Assembly: GCA_038503035.1 (NCBI GenBank)
Contig: JAVSML010024246.1
Location: forward strand, 457,258-521,257
Direction: 5' to 3'
DNA from: Crocodylus rhombifer
Lineage: Eukaryota; Chordata; Crocodylia; Crocodylidae
DNA length: 64,000 nt
Position 1 is the first letter of the stretch, and each line of letters opens with the position of its first letter. Under the pieces are notes generated by a model that made no database searches, was not told the origin of the DNA, and was given only the letters and a program-made list of their open reading frames with translations. Positions 21,853 to 32,370 of the stretch are shown piece after piece. Made by a program: the position numbers and the translations under genes.

Positions 21853-21990
21853 GGCACACCTACAAGAGATGCTTACTGTGCACTGGCCTAATAACACTGC
21901 TCAGGAGCATGTCACAGCAAAAGCCGTGCTAATGGCTTACGCGCAGTGTTATTAGGCTAATGTGCAGTAAGCATTAGTAAATAACCATGT
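21853..21990. mobile_element. MITE-like hairpin, TACATGAGATGCT family
   Basis: An inverted repeat has arms at 21871-21900 and 21943-21972, matching at 26 of 30 bases around a 42-base loop. It is preceded by GGGCACACCTACAAGAGATGCT, which resembles GGGCATGTCTACATGAGATGCT at 41573 and the reverse complement of AGCATCTCATGTAC near 49727. The outer parts are short and no target duplication was found, so a non-autonomous DNA transposon is inferred from structure and recurrence. Confidence 0.5.
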
Positions 21991-22210
21991 GCCAGTGCTA
22001 CTGTGCAGTAACTTTAGGTAATTCTATAAACAGATTTGGTATATCCTGCCTTGCCTCAGACTACGCTGTTACAGTTACATTAAGTTATGTCAGCTGAGTA
22101 CTTTAAGTTGACCTAAAGTGTGACTGTGAATGAGTATGTTGTAAGTTGTATGTATGCTGTAAGTAGGTTGCTGGCACTTAGCAAGTTCTAGAAACTCTGA
22201 ACTCCTGACC

Positions 22211-23003
22211 TATGGGCTAGGGACAGAGGTTACACTAAAGCTGGTTTAAGTGAATCAGAAACTGGTTTAAACCTGTAACAGAACAAAAGCTCAGTGCACA
22301 TAAAACCATCTTCAAAATGGTTGAAACTGGTTTAAGGTAAACCTGGTTGAATGTAGTATCAGACTTAACTGCTTTGGGGTCAAACTCGTTTATGAAACTT
22401 CTGACCCCTTCCTGGTTCAAGTTAAATCACAGCCCCACCCTGGATCTCAGTATGCTCTGCAGCCCTGGGCTGGGCTGGGCTGTCTGCTCTATAGAGCAGG
22501 GCTGGCCCCACCCCTCCACTCCCCAACTGGAGCAGTGAGGGCTGGCTGAGAAGGGGTGGTGGGGCAGGCCCAGCTGGGAATGCAGCCCAGTCTATGGGGA
22601 GGGGAGCTTGCCCCCCCCCACCAGCATAGCCCAGCTGGGGTCTGGGGCCAGGGTGGGGGTTAAACACCACTTCCCCTGCTCAAATTTACTGCTGGCTGCA
22701 GCTGTGGCCTACAAATCCCAGAGGCACCTGGAAGCAGGAAGAGAAAGTGATGAGCAACCCTGCAGAGTCTTGCTACTGTAATTCTGGATTGCAAATCCCA
22801 GCAACTTCAGGGGCAGCAGGAAGAGGAAGTGAACACAAAATTAGCAAGCTCTGCTCTAGCGACCCCAGCTTCTAGCCTGAACCACTGCAGGTATGTGGCT
22901 ACATTTCCCGATTTTAAAGGTAAATGTCTGTTCATTTCTCTTTCAACTTAATCTGTGCAGACGAACTTGCAAAGACTGAACTGATTTAGCCTCAGGCTTT
23001 TTG
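22211..23003 (+). repeat. ~0.8-kb interspersed repeat, copy 1
   Basis: The segment from TATGGGCTAGGGACAGA to GCCTCAGGCTTTTTGA recurs in inverted orientation at 46141-47022. Shared parts include multiple ACTGGTTTAA motifs, GAATGTAGTATCAGACT and a GC-rich centre. The two edges are not inverted repeats of each other, so the class is unclear. It could be a degenerate DNA transposon. Open frames inside (22347-22538, 22422-22670) are not conserved as protein. Confidence 0.7.
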
Positions 23004-23029
23004 ACTATCTGTATCAAGCCATAGTGTGA

Positions 23030-23560
23030 CTGCACATGTGTGACTGAGAAGAAGGGTAAGAATGTGTCAGTGAGCATGTGCAAGTGAACTCTCAGTCACT
23101 TGAGAGTTTGGGAACCTTCCTGAGGTGGGGGTATAAATGAAGAGTGTGAAGGGTGCAGTGTTGTTGGGTTTTCAGACTCAGAGTTAGTGTTACTGTTGCT
23201 GTAATGTGTGGAGACTGAGGAGCTGCTTATGGGACTTATGTCCATCCTGGCCAGTTGGGCTTCCAGTTAGTTCTCTGGAGTGTGGTCTTGTTGCAAGCTG
23301 ACTGCCTGAGTTCTGTTGCAACCAGCTATCTTCATGACCTCCTTTCAAGTCCGTGTCTCTACAGAAAGAGAGCTGAAGTTGGTCAGCTCCTGAGAATCCT
23401 TGCCTCTTGGTTTGAGTGGCTGCCAGCCTGTGCTGTATTACCCAATTCCTGGGTATGGGTTTGTAAGCGAAAAATAGATCTTCATTTGTAAATATTTGTA
23501 TACAGTGATTCCAGTGTTGTTAGTTTTGTTCAGTTAGTTAATAAACTGGGCATTCATTTT
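23030..23560 (+). mobile_element. Candidate LTR (TATA and AATAAA)
   Basis: GGGGTATAAATGAAG lies at about 23128-23142 and TTAATAAACTGGGC at about 23537-23550, roughly 400 bp apart, a promoter-plus-polyadenylation layout typical of an LTR. No TG...CA ends, target duplication or internal region was identified. A promoter and last exon of an unknown short transcript is an alternative. Confidence 0.3.
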
Positions 23561-25059
23561 GATTAATATCATCAGAATCTCAATGATTAATTTATGTAAA
23601 TTTACCAGTTGGCTTAGAGTGGCCCAGCAATAGATCTGTGAATACTCTAAATGCAATAATTGTGCCCATCCCTTAATTCAGAACCCTGAGGCTAATTAGA
23701 CTAATTAAGTGCAGCTCTGATTGGTTCTCAGAGTCTCCAACCTATACTGCACATTTAATTAGTGATTTATTAAGGATGTAATAAACTAAATGTACAGTAT
23801 CTAAGGCACATTAATGCATCCAGTTGAAGCCAAGTCTTGGTTAGCATTTCCCCTATAGCTAACGTGTTGACAGGGTGTATGTTGCCCATTGCCCTTAGCA
23901 GCCTTTCCCCAGTGGTAAGTCAGGCCAGATGTCCCTGTGTTCATGCATATGAGTTTCTTCTTGGAACCACTTTAATTTCAACAAAGCTTCTAGCCAATAC
24001 ATCTGTTGCAATATTCACCAAACTTGACTGATAGGGGGGATCCCCAGTCTTAAAGGAGACATCAGGTGGCTATCCAGTAAATCCAGTGGTCCTTACTGGG
24101 GCAGAGTGCAGCCATTGGTGTTTCTGATTGATATTTCTAACCATGCTACCCCCTGGCTGGAAGATGCTGAGGACAGTCCCATAAAATGTGTGTCAGGGTC
24201 CTACCATTAGATTAGCTTTCCTCAGTGGAATATACATCCTCAGACTTTTGCCCAGAGTTGTCATCACTGAGATTCATGCCAGCCTAACAGCATTCCAGAG
24301 TATTCACAACCTTTTGGCAGCTCCCCTTCATTTGGCCAAAAAGTTTTATCTTCCTTTTTGAGAGCACTGTCACGTTCTTTTCAATGACATTTCACACCAC
24401 CTCTACTCCTCCTCAACAGCCATTAAAGCCAGATGCCTGTCTTTGCAGAGGCTTTGCTTGAAGGTCATCCTTGTGCCACTGATGGAAACTGGCCCTGACT
24501 GGCATTTCCTGGATCCCTCACTGATAAAAAAAATTGTATCATGTCATGGGTCCCTGCCCTGGCCCTCACTTCACACTCTGCCCTACATCTCAATCTTTTT
24601 TCCACTTAGGGTCCTTCCAGTGTCACATTTGATTCCACCCAATGATCAGCCCTCAAACACCTCACTCACACTCAAAGGTATTTCTTATAGAGCCTGTACT
24701 TCTCTATCAAGTGCATTTATCACCTACGTGTTCCCCATCTCTTACCCCATGGCAATGCAATAGATTACCACTTCTGCTAACTTCATTCAAACCTTCCTCA
24801 TCCCTGTGGGTTTGCTACCAGTTGCATGGTATACAGCTCTCTTGGATACCTGGAAGCCTCCCAAGTGTGCCACGTATTTTGAGGAGCACTTCAAATATTT
24901 TAAACACTAAGCCCCATAAGCCTGGTTTTGGTGGGATGTCCATGAACATGGCAATAATACAAGTGGCACTAGTACAGCTGGCACTGTGGAAAAGGGCAAC
25001 ACCAGACACTTGACCCCACAGCTGTATAGAAGGAAGATATACAGACAGTATAATTGGTT
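23561..25059. other. No recognised feature
   Basis: No coding or repeat signature was recognised. Open frames at 24443-24763 and 24642-25013 plus overlap in different frames and lack motifs. Confidence 0.35.
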
Positions 25060-25226
25060 ATTTTGGGGGTATTTTTGGTGAAAATAGGTTATCAGGCCTT
25101 GGTTCAGGAACCAATTCCCCATTTATAACATTGTTTCTTATGATAAAATAGGTTCTGAGTTGCAACGTTTCGACTTAAGACGTGGTTGTCAGGAACCAAT
25201 TGTGTCGTAAGTCCGAGGACTGCCTG
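25060..25226. mobile_element. pogo/Tigger-like transposon end
   Basis: The right end, read on the minus strand, begins CAGGCAGTCCTCGGACTTAC and continues GACACAATTGGTTCC, the style of Tigger-family terminal repeats. It is followed by TA at 25227-25228, the expected target duplication. The internal part includes GGTTCTGAGTTGCAACG. The left end was not found, so this is one end of a decayed non-autonomous copy. The family is assigned from remembered Tigger termini, without a library search. Confidence 0.5.
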
Positions 25227-25414
25227 TATATTCCATGTACTTCTGCAATACACTCCAAGCTAAATACAGTGTTTAAATTCAGAAGTCTGAGTAAACTGTT
25301 AGGAAATGGAAATGAGTATAATGGTACAAACTTGGAAGCTAACTTTTCTTCCATGCTCAACCATGTAGGTTTGTCCCCTGAAATAGTTTCATACATTCAA
25401 TATTTAAGCACCCA

Positions 25415-26112
25415 CATGAAAAGCCTGATAATACAAGTAGAAAAGGACCTGAGGGCTACAGTGGACAGTCATAAACTGAATATGAGCCAACAGTGTGCCC
25501 TTGCTGCAAAGAAGGCTAACGGCATACTGACCTGCATTGGTAGGAGTGTTGCCAGCAGGTCAAGAGAAGTGATTATTCCCCTCTATTCAGCACTGGTGAG
25601 GCCACATTTGGAGTACTGTGTTCAGTTTTGGGTCCCCCACTACAGAAAGATTGTGGACAAATTAGAGAGAGTCCAGCAGAGGGCAACAAAAATAGTGAGG
25701 GGACTGGGACACATGATTTCTGGGGACAGGTTGAGGGAACGGGGCTTATTTAGTCTAGAGAAGAAAAGACTGAGGCAGGATTTAGGAGCAGCCTTCAGCT
25801 ACGTATAGGGAGGTTTAAAAGAGGGTGGAACTAGGCTGTTCTCAGTGGCAGCAGATGACAGAATGGTCTAAAGTTGCAGCAAGGGAAGTTTAGCCATTAT
25901 GAAGAATTTTCTTACTAGGAGGGTAGTAAAACACCGGAACAGGTTACCCAGAGAGATGGTGCAATCTCCATCCTTGGAAGTTTTTAAGACCCGGCTATAC
26001 AAAGCCTTGGCTGGGATGATTTAGCTGGGGATGGTCCTGCTTTGAGCAGGGGGTTGGACTAGATGTGACCTCCTGCGGTCCCCTCCAACCCTCATTTTCT
26101 ATGATTCTGTAA
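25415..26112 (+). mobile_element. CR1 LINE, 3' end
   Basis: The frame is open from about 25415 to 25808 with the CR1 ORF2 C-terminal motifs [35 protein letters not shown] and [17 protein letters not shown]. After a stop the sequence continues through the usual C-terminal and 3' UTR stretch (GTTGGACTAGATG, ACCTCC...GGTCCCCTCCAACCCTC) and ends in TTTCTATGATTCTGT, a CR1-type 3' repeat end. It is 5'-truncated and lacks the reverse-transcriptase catalytic core. Confidence 0.9.
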
Positions 26113-26149
26113 ATAGAAGACTGGGACCCTCACTTCACCATGGCACTAT

Positions 26150-26500
26150 GCCCTTTTAAGGGCTTTAGAGGCCATTTCTTGGTCTTTTCAATGACCATAT
26201 GAAGCTGAATATCTTTTTATTTATACACTTAAAAACAGATGCAGGTACTTTCCAGGGCAATAAACTGAGTATATAGTTGTTTTGGGGACAAACATTCATT
26301 TTGATTATTTCTGTTCTTACTATTAATGATATAGGAAGTGTTTTCATCTTTCCATATCTTTTTAATTTTAGTTAAGATTTTATCAATATTTATTTGCACC
26401 ATATTGTAAAGATTAGAGCACACCTCTATGCCTAAATAGTCTATTACTATTGCTATAACCCTTTTGTTCCTTAGCTGAGAATGGAAACGTTTAGATAGAT
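26150..26500 (-). mobile_element. L1/Tx1-like LINE fragment
   Basis: The minus strand carries, in two overlapping frames, IDYLGIEV, DKILTKIKKIWKDE, TEIIKMNVCPQ and FKCINKKIFSFIWSLKRPR. These match the conserved stretch downstream of the reverse-transcriptase core of L1-type ORF2 (YLG..., I...L..W, R...IKMN.LP, FIW....PR). A frameshift lies near 26330. Only about 100 codons remain. Confidence 0.75.
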
Positions 26501-28010
26501 ATATGATAGATTTTCATAGATTTTAAATGTCTGAGGGCTTTCATCCTTTCAGTGGGCTCATTTAAGCCTTTAACTTGCCATGAAATAATATTAATTGTCA
26601 TTAGCTATCCCAATAGTACTGAATGAAATTGCCAAGCTGCTGGGCACAAGGAGGGTATATAACAGAAAAAAACTGACCAAAATAAAACAACAAAACAAAA
26701 CAATACAAAACCCAGAATAATATTTCACTAGTTTGGCACTAGTTTGGCTTCCCTGACGGCTCCTAACACCCCACTCCACGCATTAAATAGTTAAAATAGA
26801 TTGTTATTGCAGCATCAACCATGTATTAATTTTATTAGCTTATCTAAGATATTAAAATCCACTAACAAAAGCAGCAAAGAAAGTGGCAATGTAATGTAAT
26901 ACACTTTGCCCAGTGCCTGTGTTGATGCATATAGAGGGAAAAACAAAGTTACTATCTAATGATCAACCCCTTGAGCATTTGGCAAACATCAATCTATTTA
27001 CTAACTTAAAAGACTTATAACAGTAGATACATATAACCGATATAAGTAGAACAGTTATGACACCTAATTAAACATGACTTCTGTCATTAAAGTAAATAAA
27101 TCCTGGATTTGGCTTCTTCTGCGGTAATTAGCCCAAGAGTCCTCCTGTTCGGTAAGAGGTGTTGTGAAGGCTTCTTAGATGGAGGAGAAGCTGCCCCCTC
27201 AGTGCCTCTGGACTCCTGTAACAGTATCTCACTACCACAATACCTCATAACTAAATCAAAAATAATAAATAAATTGATAAATAAAAATTCTTTTGAAGAA
27301 ATTGCCTAAATTACTAAATTCTCTTCAAGAAACTGTGGAACTAACTGTATGTGCTAGCAAGCACAGCAAGGAAGAAGTCTCTTCCTTTGGATTACAGTGA
27401 CCCATCAGGTTTTCCTCCTGCAATCCAGGACATAACTACTATAGAACGTCACGATCAGTCTCATGGGGCTCACAATCCCTTGCAGGTTCTGGAGACTCAG
27501 AACTAACTATTGTGCTTCTCAAGGTATTAATGAATGTCAGCTGCAATGTTCTGCTGTCAATGCAGCAGCACTCTACTGCAATAGCAGGAGTGAAAAAACC
27601 CCTGTAGTCTCAGAGTAGTTATACTGATATAAAGGTGCATTTGCTTCTGTATGCAAATAGCTGTAGCAGTAAAGAGCATCTTCATACCACTTAACTACAT
27701 CTGGCAGACAAACCGATAGGTTAGGCATTATCCAGACCCCTCCCAGGCACTTGCATTTAATAGTCATTGGTTAAAACTAACCCTAGCAGATGCAAGGGTC
27801 TGGACTAGAATGCAGAGTCCCTCTTCTTTTCAGGCAGCAGTCATCTTCCTGAGTCACATACTCTAACTTGCTGTTTTCCTCCTGGCTCATACCTCCCTCT
27901 CTTGGCTGCAGGTTTAAAAAAAAATGCTGCAAAAGTCCTGGATAATGCCTGACCCATAGTGTGGTGCTTAAAAGTATTTGGCAGGCAAGTCAGAAGATGC
28001 AATTAATTAC
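26501..28010. other. AT-rich spacer, no feature
   Basis: No coding or repeat signature recognised. Small open frames (26591-26779 minus, 27109-27309 plus, 27573-27767 minus) look like chance. Confidence 0.35.
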
Positions 28011-28014
28011 AATG

Positions 28015-28521
28015 ACACGTGCAAGTAATGAGAAACAATAAACTCCGGTGCTTATTGTACCAGAGTTTATTGCTCCTGGGCGTGCTGTTTGAACATGTAC
28101 TTAGGACTGCAACATGTTCAGCTGGGTTGGAGCAGCCTTGGCTGGCAGGAGGCACCAGGAATCAGCCTGCCCACCTGGGGCTGCATCTGCTTGGCTCAAT
28201 GTGCTACCAAGGGCCTGGTTGGGGGCATGAGGGTGCTCCAGTGTGGGGCTAGCCTGCAGGCAGCCCCCATACTGAAGCACTTTTGTACCCCAGCCAGCTG
28301 CATCAGCATCTACATGTGTTGTGCTGTGGAGTAAAAAACTCCACAGCCAGGGTAGTACTTGTAAATATTACCCTGTAGTAAATACAAGTCCTACCCTGCT
28401 GTGGTAGTACTTGTATTTACAAGTGCAGTAGTACAGTGTATTTACTACCCTGTTGTAAATACAAGTACTACCCTGCTGCGGAGTATATTAGTTTACACCA
28501 CCCTAATAGCTGTGCACGTGT
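28015..28521. mobile_element. Candidate palindromic DNA transposon
   Basis: ACACGTGC at 28015-28022 and GCACGTGT at 28514-28521 form short inverted ends. Inside are a hairpin with 13-base arms (28037-28049 and 28059-28071, 12 of 13 matching) and, at 28330-28500, several direct and inverted copies of GTAGTACTTGTAAATA and TAAATACAAGT. This is structure typical of a non-autonomous DNA transposon. No target duplication was confirmed, so the limits are provisional. Confidence 0.45.
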
Positions 28522-28529
28522 AGACAGTG

Positions 28530-29620
28530 AGACATTTGCTGCAGATCTAATTAATCTATTCTGCAGTAAACATCTCATGTTGACATATCTAAGAAAGGTG
28601 CAGGGTCAAACCCGTATGGCTGATGGGGTCTCTTATACACTCCTCTTATCACTCAGCTATTCAGGTAAAACATGAGAGAGTTTCTGGAGTCTACCACTAG
28701 TCATAAGTTTCTCACTGCCTACATCTTTGGTACACATTCAGAATGGGTGAGTATGTAGCCATATATGTGCCTAATGAGTATGCTCAGTGTATGCACACAC
28801 ACTTTTGCTCCACATTGCAGAAGAATGGCTACTTGCAGGTAAGTGTTAAAAATGCCACTGGCTAAAAAGATGCACTTAGATGCACAAAGGGAAATAGAAT
28901 TCCATCCCATGTGGATAACTCCCAACAACTTTATAGATATTCAAGCCAAAGGGGAAATCTGACTTATGCTAAGGGGATTCATGTGTTCTCAGCTGCTGGA
29001 ATATTATAACACAAGTCAAACAGGAATTTTCCACTGAGTTCTTTTTATCACTCCTGCAGTCTGTTCTTTGAGTTAGTTCAAGTCAGAGGAGAGCTAAATG
29101 CCAGACGTTTTTATTTATTCCTTAAACTATTCTTTGCACTGGATTTTCCAATAATTATGTATGGAAAGCAGTTGCTCATAATGCTCTGGATAAGTTCAGA
29201 GTGCTGCTGATGAGAAGGGTAAACATGATGGGGAGCTAACCGAGATTCTGATCTTCCTTCTCTTCAGCCTGTACCCTGACCCCCCCAAACAGAACATGTC
29301 ACCATCATATCACATGCTAGTACTCCAGAGCTTCACACAGTGGATCCCAATTTACTTCCTGTATCAATTCAGCCTTAGTACAGATCTTGAGAAATCTCAG
29401 TGAATGAGGGTCTAAATACATAAGAATCAGCTGACGACATATCACCGCTAAGGTAAAGTTTTTCAGAGCTGTAGGTTAACCATTTTCAGCTAAAGGCCCT
29501 CAACTCTGGAATGAGTTCCAGGAAGTGGTGATAAGATTGAAGTGAGGCCCAAGTCACCCACTGTCAAAGTAGTTTGCTACACCTGCATGCCTGCTGAGCC
29601 AGTTCTGCAGTAGGCAGAGA
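28530..29620. other. No recognised feature
   Basis: No transposon, exon or RNA signature was recognised. A C7A-type run lies near 29281. Confidence 0.35.
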
Positions 29621-29935
29621 CATGACTGCCACCTACTTTGCAGACAAAATCACTCATACTTGACATGGCTTGTGGGCACCTGTCAGCAGAGTCAGAGTTT
29701 AAGGTTGGAGAAGTTAATTCTCATCCCATTTGCATGGATCAGTTTCAATTTCTGTCACTCACCAGACCAGAGAAGATGCTCAAGGGGATGCAGTTGCTCA
29801 GTTGTGAACTGAACCTTTGCCTACCTTGGCTTGTAACACCCAGCTGGGCCGATTGCTGGTGGGGCTTTCCAAGGCCTCACTTTGGGAGGGCTGAGTGCCA
29901 GATGTTTTTGAGTTTGCAATAGTCCAGCCTAGTCA

Positions 29936-29975
29936 AAAAAAATAAATAAATAAAATAAAAATAAAAAAATAAAAT
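29936..29975. repeat. A-rich simple repeat
   Basis: A run of AAATA/AAAATA units expanded inside the L2 relic, between codons that correspond to the region just before the reverse-transcriptase domain. Confidence 0.85.
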
Positions 29976-30149
29976 CTCATGACAGGGATGCCCCCACCAG
30001 CTACTGCCCTTTCTCCAACCTCACCTTTGGGGACAAGGTCACTGAATAGGCAGTTACCTGGTAGTTCCAGATGTAATGAGACCAGACCAGAATCAGCCTG
30101 TCCCAATCAGATCAGAGCAAGTCATCCCCAGAACAGGCACCACCTGCTG

Positions 30150-30635
30150 TAAGCCCAGGGTACTGTGACTGGTCCCGGCTGAGCAGAGTGAGGCATTCAG
30201 GGCAGCAGGCCCCGCCCACTCCAGCCCTTAAAAGCCAGGCCCAGCCTGAATTCTCTTTGTCCAGGCAAAAGTGAAAGTTCTTGCTTCTGATCGTCCATGT
30301 GCTTCCTTACTAGTTTTCTGGTTTTACCACCTGGCTTCAACTCCAGCTTCTGATTCTGGTAGGACCCTTGGCATTCTCTGACTTTGGTGCAACGTTGGCT
30401 CTGGGTTTTGGCTATGGGTTTGGCTGTGGCTCCCAATAATGGTTCTGATGCCATACCTCCCATTCCCAGAAGATTGGTTCTGGATTGTACCTGTGTTTCA
30501 TAGATCCAGCTACTAGGCAACACTGCCCATGTCCTGGTTTCCTAACACAAGGTGCATCTGGATGATATTGGATTTTTGGGCCCCCCATCCATTTGAAGAC
30601 TGTGCTTGTAACTTTGTTTGACAGTTTTTGCCTAC
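30150..30635. mobile_element. Probable insertion splitting the L2
   Basis: L2 coding similarity breaks off after about 30150 and resumes at about 30640. In L2 elements the two flanking motifs lie only about 20-30 codons apart. The intervening DNA is GC-richer and has CCCTTAAAAGCCAGG at about 30224-30238, which resembles an LTR TATA region. AACAGG occurs near both proposed edges, but the element lacks clear TG...CA ends at those points, so the class stays open. Confidence 0.4.
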
Positions 30636-31430
30636 AGCTCAACAGGAAAAATTGTACCCTGTTGGTTTTATTAGAACTTTCAGCAACCTTTGATGCAGTT
30701 GATAAAGCATTTATGTGACCCGGTAGGTATTCAGGGGGGTGTTCTTCATTGTTCCACTATCTCCTAGCAGGAGGTTCCTAAGGGTGGTGATGCACCAGGG
30801 TTCGTGGCCCCCTTGAGCTGCTTGCTGCTGAGTTCCCCAGGGTTCCATCTTGTTGCCTCTCCTCTGCATTGTGTATCAAGGGGCTACTGGGTGATAGTGT
30901 GCAGAAATGTGGAGTGAGGTGCCATCAATATGCTGATGATACCCACCTTTATCTCTCCTTCTCATCAGATGCAGGTTCTGTGGTCTCAGTCCTTAGCTGG
31001 TGCATGGCTACAGTTGAAGATTATATATGAATGAACTATTTGAAACTGATTCCAGACTAGACAGAGATGATGGTGGCTGGCAAATGTCATGACTGGGAGG
31101 AGGAGAGGTGGCACTAGGAACACCTATAATTGTTGGGGTTCAGACTCCCCTTGTCACACAGGTCCACAGCTATGGAGGACTCCTGGATCCTCTACTCCGC
31201 CTGGATTTTCAAGTAGCAGTGGCAGCTAGGAGCATCTTTCACCAATTTCATCTAAGGAGGAAGCTGCAACCCTTTTTCAGACTTGGATCTGGGCACCATC
31301 ATCTATGCTCTTGTAATCTCAAGGCTAGACTACTGTGATGTACTCCAACTGGGGCTGTCCTTGATGACCATGTCAAAACTGCAGCTGGTGCAGAACACAG
31401 GGGTGTGCCTTCTGATGGGGATGGATTTGT

Positions 31431-32233
31431 AGGGCTGGCTGCAAGGCAGGCTGCGGGGGAGTAGGACTCTGATCAGGCAATGAGAGCATGCCATTCTTCT
31501 GCAGCCATAGCTCTCCTCTCAGGATACTACTGAGTCTACAAGCATATCCTCCTTGCTCTTCTTCCTCCTCCTTGCCATCCTTAATACTTGTACCATCAGA
31601 ATCAGTGCACTGACCTGTGCTCATCTGGTTAGGAGGTGGGTTTTCTAAGCTCAGCATGCTGCTATTGCTCAGGAATGGCAAACCCCAAGGTCACCCCTAT
31701 CACAGTTGACATGGTGAGAGAGAGTGTGGAGATGTGCACAGAGAGCCAGCATGCCAAAAGAGAGAGACCTGGCAACCTTCATTTAGCAGAGAGAGAGAAC
31801 ATTTAAGCTATGTTCCATTTTGCTCACTGTGCTCAAGCCTAGCCTGCCTTTAGCTGGCCCAGGGCCTTTGTAAGTACCTCTGAAATATTTGGGTACTGCC
31901 CCTTTGTCTAGAGAAGTTTATGGAGTGCTTGTCTTATTTTACTAGTACTTCTAGCAAGTGTTGTTTTGATGGGATTTTTTTTATGTCATTCAGTGCATCA
32001 GTCAGGAATGCTTTGTTCCACAGATAACTCGCTACTAAATCAGGCTCAATGAGCCATGAGCTTTGCATACTATTTCAGAAATAAGCATTGTTTACACATT
32101 GCTGAATGCTCATAATAACCATTTCCTGGGGGATATGAAGATCATTTTTATGGTGTTATTCATTTGAGTTGCTTTCCTTTTCATGAATGGGAGTGCAAAG
32201 TCATTCATGACCCAGGGATCCTGGTTTTCTCCG
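31431..32233. other. No recognised feature
   Basis: No further L2 sequence or other signature was recognised. The minus open frame 31373-31681 overlaps the end of the L2 relic and is not supported. Confidence 0.35.
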
Positions 32234-32310
<77 letters not shown>

Positions 32311-32320
32311 NNNNNNNNNN

Positions 32321-32367
<47 letters not shown>
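32234..32367. repeat. (TTTA)n/(TA)n microsatellite with gap
   Basis: About eight TTTA units run into a TA dinucleotide array that is interrupted by ten N at 32311-32320 and continues to about 32367. The gap is evidently a failure to assemble through the array. The true array length is unknown. Confidence 0.95.

Positions 32368-32370
<3 letters not shown>

Larger units (their letters stand above)
29625..31430 (+). mobile_element. L2-like LINE, split and degraded
   Basis: The plus strand encodes pieces of an L2-type ORF2 in order: a HYFADKI-like piece near 29632, PTSYCPFSNLTFGDKV near 30000, LLVLLELSATFDAVDK near 30650, VPQGSILLPLL near 30833, DDTHLYLSFSSDAG near 30938, and ALVISRLDYCDVL with LQLVQNTGVCLL near 31310-31410. 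Several frameshifts and stops are present. The DDTHLYLSF segment holds the reverse-transcriptase catalytic Asp pair. About 0.5 kb of other sequence separates QIRASH at 30110 from the LLVLLELSAT motif. The L2 3' end is missing after 31430. Confidence 0.8.
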
